In this document: piece after piece, positions 1 to 6,718 of the stretch
Position numbering within the stretch: the first letter of the stretch is position 1
Layout: the number at the start of each line of letters is the position of its first letter
DNA from: an uncultured Alistipes sp.
GTDB lineage: Bacteria; Bacteroidota; Bacteroidia; Bacteroidales; Rikenellaceae
Assembly: GCA_947174295.1 (NCBI GenBank)
Contig: CAMWIG010000002.1
Coordinates: forward strand, 1-31,734
Reading direction: 5' to 3'
DNA length: 31,734 bases
The notes under the pieces: generated by a model
Database searches by the model: none
Seen by the model: the letters and a program-made list of their open reading frames with translations, nothing else
Told to the model about the DNA's origin: nothing
Position numbers and translations under genes: made by a program

Positions 1-1
1 C

Positions 2-235
2 GCCCACATCGCGGTTTCGGCAGTTTACTGCAACGGTGCTATCACCTTCGCATTCGACGAAAATCTCGGAGTAGCGACCGTTGAGATCTACTGCCCCGAC
101 GGCAATGTCGTAGCAGACATGTTCGACACGGCCGAGGGTACAGCCACCGTAGCGCTCGACGATGAGCAAACGGGCGAGTATACCATCGTTCTGACTACGG
201 ACAACTCCGTCTACGAAGGCTATTTCGCTCTTTAA
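2..235 (+). CDS. C-terminal fragment of a secreted or surface protein (possible DUF3244-like domain)
   Basis: This is the 3' end of a gene that begins before the window. The frame starting at base 2 is open for 77 codons to a TAA at 233-235. The visible protein reads as beta strands: a segment ending TVEIYCPDGNVVAD, a turn, and a closing strand ending YTIVLTTDNSVYEGYFAL. This pattern of two strand pairs ending in a G-x-F strand resembles the small DUF3244-type domain and other beta-sandwich C-termini common in Bacteroidales surface proteins. The family is a guess from pattern only. A strong hairpin terminator follows 18 bases after the stop, so the gene is the last of its transcript. Confidence 0.5.
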   Translation, partial: AHIAVSAVYCNGAITFAFDENLGVATVEIYCPDGNVVADMFDTAEGTATVALDDEQTGEYTIVLTTDNSVYEGYFAL

Positions 236-252
236 TCGCGGATTCCGCATAG

Positions 253-289
253 TGCGGCGGTACGATTATGTACCGCCGCATTGTTTTTT
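253..289 (+). terminator. Intrinsic terminator after the partial gene
   Basis: A perfect 11-bp inverted repeat (TGCGGCGGTAC at 253-263, its complement at 270-280) with a 6-base loop is followed by TTGTTTTTT. The T-run also overlaps the -33 region of the promoter for the next gene. Confidence 0.9.
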
Positions 290-310
290 ACGCGAAATCG
301 GCTACCTTTG
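281..310 (+). promoter_or_regulatory. Bacteroidetes-type promoter for the lipoprotein gene at 392
   Basis: The -7 element TACCTTTG at 303-310 matches TAnnTTTG exactly. A TTGTTT stretch at 281-286 lies about 20 bases upstream in the -33 position and sits inside the T-run of the preceding terminator. The leader to the ATG would be about 75 bases. Basis: the established Bacteroidetes promoter consensus; the assignment itself is inference. Confidence 0.55.
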
Positions 311-391
311 CCGCAGAAACCATACGACGGACAAGTCGACGACCGGGGCTAAAATCCGTCTTCGAACCTCCGCGAAGCAAAATCCGCCACG

Positions 392-1294
392 ATGAAACGA
401 ATAACGGCCATACTACTCGCATGCTGCGCATCGTTCGCCGCCTGCAACAGAGACAATGAAATCACACGAATCGAAGACGACGGCTCCGACACGCGCTGCA
501 TCGTATTCGAGTACACGCCTGCTCCGGGGCAATTCATAAACGAGAATTTCACCGCCGCGACCGCCGACGAAGCATGCGCATATGCGGAGCAGCGCCTGAA
601 TGCGGAGACCCTCTCATACGTATCGCTCGGAGCATTCGGAGGCCGTCTCATCGTAGGATTCGGCCGCAGCATTCCCTGCGGCGGCGACGGAGCATACGAC
701 TTCGAAATTTTCGGCAACGCCTTCAACGGCGCATCCGAACCGGGCATAGTGTGGGTCATGCAGGATGAAAACGGCAACGGACTGCCCGACGACAGATGGT
801 ACGAACTGCGGGGCTCGGAGTGGGACGACGACCGAACCGTCTACGACTACTCGGTAACCTACCACCGCCCCGCAACCTCTGCGGATGCGATATCATGGAG
901 CGACAATCTCGGCGGCAGCGGCGAAATTCCGCGCATAGCGCAACACAGACAGGAGTCCTACTATCCCGCATGGATAGCCACCGACAGCTACACGCTGAGC
1001 GGTACGCGCCTGCGCACGAACATATATGCCGACCCCGACCTCTCGACCGAGGAGGGAGAATATTGGGTCTGGGACTCGTTCGGCTGGGGATACGTCGACA
1101 ATATCGGTACGAACAACAACCGATTCCGAATATCCGACGCCATGAATGCCGACCATACCCCGGCCAATCTCACAAGCATCGACTTCATCATGGTGCAGAC
1201 GGCCGTACAGGGCGCATCGGGAGGTCTCGGAGAATTGTCCACCGAAGTAACTCGTTTCCGCGACCTGCACTATAAGACGGGGAATCGGCTCTGA
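392..1294 (+). CDS. Surface lipoprotein of the Bacteroidetes 'cell surface protein' type
   Basis: The 300-residue protein begins with a lipoprotein signal: basic MKR, a hydrophobic stretch and a lipobox ending ASFAAC near residue 18, so it is probably lipid-anchored. The mature part is acidic and rich in aromatic residues and beta strands, with landmarks GAFGGRLIVGF, FEIFGNAF, SEPGIVWVMQDENGNGLPDD and WYELRGSEW. The DENGNGLPDD stretch looks like a calcium-binding Asp/Asn loop. I recognise the pattern as a Bacteroidetes surface-protein family of unknown activity. Some relatives, as I recall, lie beside cobalamin transport genes, but nothing here supports that role. The last 25 bases overlap the 3' end of tatD on the other strand. 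Expression probably starts from the promoter at 281-310. Confidence 0.75.
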   Translation: MKRITAILLACCASFAACNRDNEITRIEDDGSDTRCIVFEYTPAPGQFINENFTAATADEACAYAEQRLNAETLSYVSLGAFGGRLIVGFGRSIPCGGDGAYDFEIFGNAFNGASEPGIVWVMQDENGNGLPDDRWYELRGSEWDDDRTVYDYSVTYHRPATSADAISWSDNLGGSGEIPRIAQHRQESYYPAWIATDSYTLSGTRLRTNIYADPDLSTEEGEYWVWDSFGWGYVDNIGTNNNRFRISDAMNADHTPANLTSIDFIMVQTAVQGASGGLGELSTEVTRFRDLHYKTGNRL

Positions 1295-2082
1295 ACAATC
1301 GGGAACATACGCTCGGCGTTGCGCGTCGTTACGGCCGCGACCTCCTCTTCGCTCACACCTTTGAGCTCTGCGATACGACGGCATACGTACACCACGTATG
1401 ACGACTCGTTGCGGCTGCCGCGAAACGGCACGGGTGTAAGGTAGGGACAATCAGTCTCCAAAACGATGTCGTCGAGCGGTATCTCGCACACCGTCCGGGC
1501 AATCTGCGCCTTCTTGTATGTCACCACTCCGCCTATGCCGAACACGAAATCCCCGCACGAGCGCAAACGACGGTACGTCTCCGCATCCTCGCTGAAAGCA
1601 TGAAACACGCCCCGCAGACCGCTGCCGCGAAACTCCTCCATAATCTCCATCATCTCCGCATATGCGTTCCGCGTATGTATGGCCACAGGCAGCCCCGACT
1701 CCACGGCCCAACGGCACTGCCGGCGGAACGCCTCCGTCTGTTCGGCCCGAAACTCCTCCGACCAATAGAAATCGAGCCCGATTTCACCTATGCCGACGAA
1801 GCGAATCCCCTCGGGCGGCTGCCTCAGAAGGCACTCCGTCTCGTTCAAATCCTCACGCCAGCGCGGATTGCCGTTCACCGACGTAGGATGCAGCCCTATC
1901 ATGGGCAGACAGCTCTGCGGATGCCGCCGGACGAGATCGAACATACGACCGTTCCCCGCCGGATCTATCGCCGGCAGCAACATCGTCGCGACTCCCGCAG
2001 CAAGAGCTCTCTCCACCGTCTGTTCGCGATCGACGTCGAACTCCGGCTCATAAATGTGCGAATGCGTATCTATAAGTTTCAT
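1270..2082 (-). CDS. tatD: TatD family metal-dependent deoxyribonuclease
   Basis: This is a 270-residue TatD-family hydrolase, expected to be a cytoplasmic TIM-barrel metallo-DNase acting on 3' ends of DNA. The metal ligands expected for the family are visible: DTHSHIY at the N-terminus, GEIGLDFYW near residue 100, AIHTRNAY, GVFHAFSED and the ETDCPYLTPVPFRG block near residues 210-222. Length is normal for the family. Its ATG overlaps the dprA stop by 4 bases (ATGA), which implies translational coupling in a dprA-tatD operon. Its stop lies inside the 3' end of the convergent lipoprotein gene. The specific substrate cannot be told from sequence. Confidence 0.93.
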   Translation of the reverse strand: MKLIDTHSHIYEPEFDVDREQTVERALAAGVATMLLPAIDPAGNGRMFDLVRRHPQSCLPMIGLHPTSVNGNPRWREDLNETECLLRQPPEGIRFVGIGEIGLDFYWSEEFRAEQTEAFRRQCRWAVESGLPVAIHTRNAYAEMMEIMEEFRGSGLRGVFHAFSEDAETYRRLRSCGDFVFGIGGVVTYKKAQIARTVCEIPLDDIVLETDCPYLTPVPFRGSRNESSYVVYVCRRIAELKGVSEEEVAAVTTRNAERMFPIVQSRFPVL

Positions 2083-3185
2083 AACATATTACATGATTCA
2101 TACTTACCTCCCGGCACCGCCCTGACGACACCCTGCATTTCGAGCTCCGTCATAGTCGCCATCACCGTACCTATATCCAGGCCGCAGAGCGACATCAGCG
2201 CATCCGTCGACATCGCATCGCCGCCCGACAGACACGCCATGATTCGGTAACCGTCATCCGACAGTTCCACTCTCGGTCTTTGCGAAACCTCGGCAATCCG
2301 CTCTGCGAGAGGCCACCCCAGACATCCGGCGATATCGCTGCCCGAACATACCATCTCCGCACGATGCGTCCTTATCAGCATATTCGGCCCCGACGACAGG
2401 CCGTCGGTCGGACGCCCCGGCACCGCCATCAGCGTTCGGTTGTACGACAACGCCAGTTCGGCCGTCGCCATAGACCCGCCCGCAGGCAGCGACTCCACGA
2501 CGAGCGTACCCTCGCTCATGGCCGCCATAATGCGGTTGCGCTGAATATACGACCCCTTGTGTCTGCCCGACGCCATGTTCAACTCCGAAACGATCGCCCC
2601 ACCCGACGACAGAATCTTCTCCGCAATATACGAATGGTTCTTCGGCATGATATCCGGCAGCACCGACGGCACGACCGCCACGGTCGGCACCTTCGCATCC
2701 AACGCCGCACGATGAGCATTCGCATCGGTTCCGAATGCCAGACCGCTCACCACCCTCACGTCGTCGACACAATCGGCCAGCTCCCCTATCAGCAGGTCGC
2801 ATGTCACAGCGCTGCGGCCCGGCATACGCGTGCCCACAACCGTCAGCATACGCCCCGTCAAGGCTCCGACCGAGCCCATGACATATATCACATGAGGATA
2901 ATCCGCCACTCCGAATGTCATCATCTGCGGATACTCCGCATCGGTCGACGCTATCGGCCGCACACCCTCTCTTTCGCACCGGCGCAGCTCCCGCTCGGCC
3001 TCGGCAAATCCTTCCCGGGCCGCGATTCTGCGCGCCAGCTCTGCACTGCGCACCCCGCGCCGCATCAGTTCCGACGCACCCGCAGCATATATCGCTCTCG
3101 CATCGCCGAACTCCTCCAACAACTTGACGGTATTCGCCGCATTCAACCGCTGCACGTAGGTCAGCGCAATATCCTCGATGGTCAT
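2079..3185 (-). CDS. dprA: DNA-processing protein DprA
   Basis: The 368-residue protein has the DprA layout: an N-terminal helix-hairpin-helix-like part (about residues 1-70), a Rossmann-fold core, and a C-terminal winged-helix-like tail from about residue 300. Core motifs are VVGTRMPGRSA, VVSGLAFGTDANAHRAAL, SGGAIVSELNM, RNRIMAAMSEGTLVVE and VPGRPTDGLSSGPNMLIR. DprA binds incoming single-stranded DNA and loads RecA during transformation; many non-competent bacteria keep it too. The start at 3185 is the ATG that leaves a short leader. A near-consensus -7 box (TATCTTTA, minus strand, 3205-3212) lies just upstream. It is the first gene of a two-gene operon with tatD. Confidence 0.95.
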   Translation of the reverse strand: MTIEDIALTYVQRLNAANTVKLLEEFGDARAIYAAGASELMRRGVRSAELARRIAAREGFAEAERELRRCEREGVRPIASTDAEYPQMMTFGVADYPHVIYVMGSVGALTGRMLTVVGTRMPGRSAVTCDLLIGELADCVDDVRVVSGLAFGTDANAHRAALDAKVPTVAVVPSVLPDIMPKNHSYIAEKILSSGGAIVSELNMASGRHKGSYIQRNRIMAAMSEGTLVVESLPAGGSMATAELALSYNRTLMAVPGRPTDGLSSGPNMLIRTHRAEMVCSGSDIAGCLGWPLAERIAEVSQRPRVELSDDGYRIMACLSGGDAMSTDALMSLCGLDIGTVMATMTELEMQGVVRAVPGGKYESCNML

Positions 3186-3251
3186 AAATCCAGTGATTAG
3201 AGCATAAAGATATTGGTTTTGCTTGAAAATTCAGAGGAAAACCGCATTAAA

Positions 3252-3283
3252 TTTTGCATAATCGCGAATTGTTTGTATATTTG
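3252..3283 (+). promoter_or_regulatory. Promoter of the tRNA-Cys gene
   Basis: TTTTG at 3252-3256, a 19-base spacer, then TATATTTG at 3276-3283, an exact TAnnTTTG. The tRNA begins 33 bases further on. Confidence 0.7.
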
Positions 3284-3316
3284 CACTCCCGAAGTTACGA
3301 ACCGTACTTCGGACAA

Positions 3317-3387
3317 GGTCTGATGGCCGAGTGGCTAGGCACAGCTCTGCAAAAGCTGCTACAGCGGTTCGAATCCGCTTCAGACCT
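3317..3387 (+). tRNA. tRNA-Cys (anticodon GCA)
   Basis: The whole cloverleaf can be folded by eye. The 7-bp acceptor stem pairs GGTCTGA (3317-3323) with TCAGACC (3380-3386), followed by discriminator T at 3387, as expected for tRNA-Cys. The anticodon stem is CAGCT/AGCTG (3342-3346 with 3354-3358) around loop CTGCAAA, giving anticodon GCA at 3349-3351. The T arm is AGCGG TTCGAAT CCGCT (3363-3379). CCA is not encoded. The gene borders the accessory island and is its likely integration target, though no second copy of its 3' end was found. Confidence 0.97.
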
Positions 3388-3392
3388 CACCG

Positions 3393-3433
3393 AAACAGCG
3401 TTACAGATATCTGTAACGCTGTTTTCTTTTGAG
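3393..3433 (+). terminator. Intrinsic terminator of tRNA-Cys
   Basis: A perfect 32-base palindrome, 3393-3424 (arm AAACAGCGTTACAGAT), is followed by TTTTCTTTT-like sequence. It begins 5 bases after the tRNA, so an insertion into the tRNA 3' end may have brought this terminator with it. Confidence 0.85.
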
Positions 3434-3742
3434 TTTGTACAGCATTTGTACGGCAACTACGATTCTGGGGTAATCTTAAAAGTTTTTTGTTCGTTATTCT
3501 CGTTCTACAGACGACTTTGCTTCATTCTCATATCAAGAACCATCTTGCGCTGTGGACGTATAATCGTATTTCTTGAGCAAATGTTTCACTATGTAGCGCA
3601 ACCAATCCGTGCAGCTTTCCTTCAACCTCCAATTGATGGTCTTGTTAGTGCATAGGGTTTCAGTCTATTCGCAGGTTATGGCAATCAGTTGCCCACTTGA
3701 AATACACCTCCTCAATGTACCTGTCGCAATTAAAAAACAACA
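3434..3742. other. Non-coding gap with possible gene relics
   Basis: No convincing gene is present. On the minus strand two short open stretches look protein-like but lack starts and lie in different frames: one ends CHNLRID and stops near 3663-3700; the other spans 3664 to a TGA at 3533-3535 and contains WLRYIVKHLLKKYDYTS. They could be remains of a decayed gene at the edge of the island. No terminator for the OLD-like gene is visible here. Confidence 0.3.
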
Positions 3743-5326
3743 TTAATCTGCTAAATCTGAAAAATGTTGAATAGTTCTAAATATAAACTGTTGAAAATCA
3801 CCAAAAAGATGCGTATAATCAGCCGTTGATTTAAAGATGCCCCAACAACGGTTAAGAGCTTCATTTGCATCAGCAGCCAATCCTAACTCCACCATTTTTT
3901 CAAATCCCTGATGGTGGTCTTCATGTTGCATAAACGAAGCTAATGTCCCATTAGGGCATTGCTGCAAATATGCGCCTATTAGAAATTTTTCAGGAGCAAT
4001 ATAAGGATATAAAAAGAATGCAAAATCAGTAGGATTATTATATCCAAAATATCTCGGATCAGCTTGATAATCACCGTCAAATACACAGCAATAGCCTTTC
4101 TTTGGAATAAACTGGTTGAAATTACGTTTGTGACGCTTATAGTCATTCTCTACTTCATTAACAGCTCCCGATGTAACAATATTAATTAAACGATCAAAAT
4201 ATTTCTTTTGTCTATTAATTTGCACAAACATTTGTCGGATAATGTATTTTGCAAGACCATCTTCGCAATATAATGTAATCAACGGATGAGCCATTGAATC
4301 CATTCTAGAAAAAACGGTATTAACTGCAGGTTTCGATATCACACTATACCTGCCATCTGGAGTAACATCAATTAATTTCCTTGATTTTTGAGGAAAGGCT
4401 GAAAGCAATGTTGCAGAATGTGTTGTTAACACAAATTGCTGCTTCTTGGTCCACGCAATATATTGAATAACATCTGCTAATCTTCGTTGAACATTGGGAT
4501 GAATTCCGCATTCTAATTCATCAATCAAAATAAGCGATTCTTTAGGAGCTTCGTCAATATCAATCAACATATTTAATAACGCCTCTTCTCCTGACGCTGC
4601 ATTATAACTCGAATATGCTTCAGCAATACCATCAATCGTTTTTTCTATTAAAAATGCCCGTTTATTGATATGTGATCCTGTTTGATATATTGTTAAAACT
4701 TCTGGGATTTCTAGGATATAACGAAAGTATGATGTAACAGCATCACTAATTTGGGCCTTAGGGGCTATTGAGGCTTTATAATTTAAACGACGCGTAAAAT
4801 CACGAGCGGGCAACATGCGTTCTAAATCAATAAAGCGCACATGACGATCTTTAATCTTTGCATTGGTACGCCTTTGTATTGATGATTTACCCAATCCTGT
4901 CCACGATTTTCTTACGCCAGTATTACGTTTACCTATTCCATGTAAATCATTATTAGTACCGACTCTCCACCATAGTTGATAGGCATAACCACCGTTATCG
5001 GTTTCGTTCTTGGTAAAACTAATTACATCACGCCATGTAGCACGCTTAAATTCGGTATCTGGTCTTGTTGAATCATACCTCCAAAACTCTTCAAAACTAC
5101 AAGCCATTAGTAATAATATACTTGTTTTACCAATTTTATTCGTTCCAGCAATTACAGAAACAGGATGGTCAAAAGATAAGTCCAAGTCCTTAACATGTCT
5201 AAAACACGAAACTTGAATTCGTTTTAAAAAATGCAAAAACGAATTATCTCTATTGGTAAAACTATTTATGTCATAGTTTTCTAATTTTCGCTTATATTCA
5301 TTTATTTTACTAAGGTTCGTAGCCAT
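3743..5326 (-). CDS. OLD-like ATPase with C-terminal TOPRIM nuclease domain
   Basis: The 527-residue protein has an ABC/SMC-type ATPase: Walker A GTNKIGKT at 61-68, signature-like ASGEE at 244-248, Walker B LILIDELE at 265-272, and the switch histidine in TTHSATLL at about 303. A TOPRIM-like C-terminal part follows, with a candidate catalytic Glu in LYCEDG (355) and Asp pair in CVFDGDYQ (417/419). This order is typical of OLD-family ATP-dependent nucleases, many of which act in phage defence. The gene is clearly more AT-rich than the chromosome and has its own good promoter, so it looks like separately acquired cargo. The TOPRIM residues are a pattern match and nuclease activity is inferred. 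The partner, if any, is unknown. Confidence 0.85.
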   Translation of the reverse strand: MATNLSKINEYKRKLENYDINSFTNRDNSFLHFLKRIQVSCFRHVKDLDLSFDHPVSVIAGTNKIGKTSILLLMACSFEEFWRYDSTRPDTEFKRATWRDVISFTKNETDNGGYAYQLWWRVGTNNDLHGIGKRNTGVRKSWTGLGKSSIQRRTNAKIKDRHVRFIDLERMLPARDFTRRLNYKASIAPKAQISDAVTSYFRYILEIPEVLTIYQTGSHINKRAFLIEKTIDGIAEAYSSYNAASGEEALLNMLIDIDEAPKESLILIDELECGIHPNVQRRLADVIQYIAWTKKQQFVLTTHSATLLSAFPQKSRKLIDVTPDGRYSVISKPAVNTVFSRMDSMAHPLITLYCEDGLAKYIIRQMFVQINRQKKYFDRLINIVTSGAVNEVENDYKRHKRNFNQFIPKKGYCCVFDGDYQADPRYFGYNNPTDFAFFLYPYIAPEKFLIGAYLQQCPNGTLASFMQHEDHHQGFEKMVELGLAADANEALNRCWGIFKSTADYTHLFGDFQQFIFRTIQHFSDLAD

Positions 5327-5347
5327 ATTGAATTCAAAGAATTATTG

Positions 5348-5378
5348 TAAAGATAATTATAAAATTGAACACAACAAA
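5348..5378 (-). promoter_or_regulatory. Promoter of the OLD-like gene
   Basis: On the minus strand TTTG (5375-5378) is followed by a 19-base spacer and TATCTTTA (5348-5355), one mismatch from TAnnTTTG. The leader to the ATG at 5326 would be about 15 bases. It suggests expression independent of the upstream operon. Confidence 0.6.
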
Positions 5379-5409
5379 AAAATATATAATCATGTTACAT
5401 TATAAGTAC

Positions 5410-5462
5410 AGAATCATCGCTATATTACAAAACTGCATAGTCGCAGGTAATACAATGATTCT
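5410..5462. repeat. Imperfect 53-base hairpin between GIY-YIG and OLD-like genes
   Basis: Nested inverted repeats fold into one stem: AGAATCAT (5410-5417) with ATGATTCT (5455-5462), TATTAC (5423-5428) with GTAATA (5447-5452), and CTGC/GCAG around a 6-base loop. Small bulges separate the blocks. There is no clean T-run directly after it, so it may be a structured leader, a small RNA, a binding site or a weak terminator of the operon to its right. Confidence 0.5.
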
Positions 5463-5561
5463 ATAAATCAGCCAAGGAGTGGACACCGAGAACCAAATTT
5501 TCATTACTAATAATTTAAATACAACACCTCACAAAATCAAATTTTGTTATACCAAACAGAA

Positions 5562-6716
5562 TTAATTTTCCAGTTCAATCAACATCTGTAATTGCGCATC
5601 ATAAGCTATTTTCTGCCCTCTGATAATGTAGTCTATCGCTTGTGCAATAATTCTATACGGAACAATGAACCACTCTCTGGGGCGGGCATTGCCAGCGGAC
5701 AGCTGCAATTGTACATCTTTGAATAGCTTATGAACAATATTTTCAAACGCAACTGCTGTGATATTGTATACCCTCCATGACGAAACAATTTCTACATCGG
5801 CAAACAGATAAGTGGCATCATTCCGTGCATTGGCGATGCGTTCCTCGACAGTTTGTGTCGTGAATCCGATTTTGTAAAGATTCCGAATGGACGAAATTTC
5901 CAGGTCATCCGATTTCGAACGCAACACATAGATATAGCCGCTCAGAATATCCCTATCGGTAATTGTAAAATTTCGTTTTAAGTAATCATCGTCGGACAAT
6001 GAAGCATCGACAACGGAATATCCATCCGTATATAACGATTTGGCCAATGTCTGCAACAGTATATCCGATTCTGTTCCATTTTCGTAGATGCAGCGGGTGC
6101 GCCCATCTTTTTTGTAATCCTTGTTTTTGGAAATAGCCTCCAATCTGTACAACAACACCAATACTCCGCCAACTACGAAATAAGCTCCTTCATGCAGGTG
6201 GTCTTCCTTGAATTTGATGAGCTTGCGTTTCCCATCTCGCAAATCGGCATGCACGCCCCTGAACCCTGCTTCGTACTCTTTGAAGTCTTTGCATTCGACC
6301 CGCCGTGCGATGTAATCAGGCCGTTCGATATCGACAGGCTTCCGCATATAGTCGGGAACATCAAAAATCGCTTGTGTTTCCGGAGCAAGATTGAAAATCG
6401 GGTCATTGAAAATATCCTTTATGGCTTCGTCCGGGCTTTGAACCGTTTGTTCCGCCAACAATCCGAGACGGTCGAGCGGCAGACATTTTTCGCGTTTCCA
6501 CGGTTCGCCTTGAATTCCCCGCAACCGGGCAAACAGACGCCCCTCGTTGCCTCCGATATCTTCCGGCATACGGTTATTGCGTTCGACGAAATTCGTAATC
6601 TCCTCGAACGACCGCAACAGCCGGTCGTTTACAGTCGGCTTTTTGGCAACAGGCTTTACGTCGACAAACGGGGCTTCGTCGAATATCCTCAATAACTCAT
6701 CGTCCCACTTGCTCAT
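5562..6716 (-). CDS. GIY-YIG nuclease of the T5orf172 type
   Basis: The 384-residue protein has an unassigned N-terminal part and a GIY-YIG domain from about 258 to 355. GYIYV at 260-264 and LYKIG at 280-284 are the two signature strands; Arg293 (EERI) and Glu325 (FENIVH) sit where the catalytic Arg and metal-binding Glu are expected; PREWF at 346-350 is a typical closing motif of the T5orf172 subfamily. The gene starts 2 bases after the helicase stop and ends the four-gene cargo operon. GIY-YIG domains cut DNA with one metal ion. Here it is the most obvious nuclease to act with the helicase and methyltransferase. The role of the first 250 residues is unknown; they may read DNA or bind partners. 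Confidence 0.85.
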   Translation of the reverse strand: MSKWDDELLRIFDEAPFVDVKPVAKKPTVNDRLLRSFEEITNFVERNNRMPEDIGGNEGRLFARLRGIQGEPWKREKCLPLDRLGLLAEQTVQSPDEAIKDIFNDPIFNLAPETQAIFDVPDYMRKPVDIERPDYIARRVECKDFKEYEAGFRGVHADLRDGKRKLIKFKEDHLHEGAYFVVGGVLVLLYRLEAISKNKDYKKDGRTRCIYENGTESDILLQTLAKSLYTDGYSVVDASLSDDDYLKRNFTITDRDILSGYIYVLRSKSDDLEISSIRNLYKIGFTTQTVEERIANARNDATYLFADVEIVSSWRVYNITAVAFENIVHKLFKDVQLQLSAGNARPREWFIVPYRIIAQAIDYIIRGQKIAYDAQLQMLIELEN

Positions 6717-6718
6717 AT

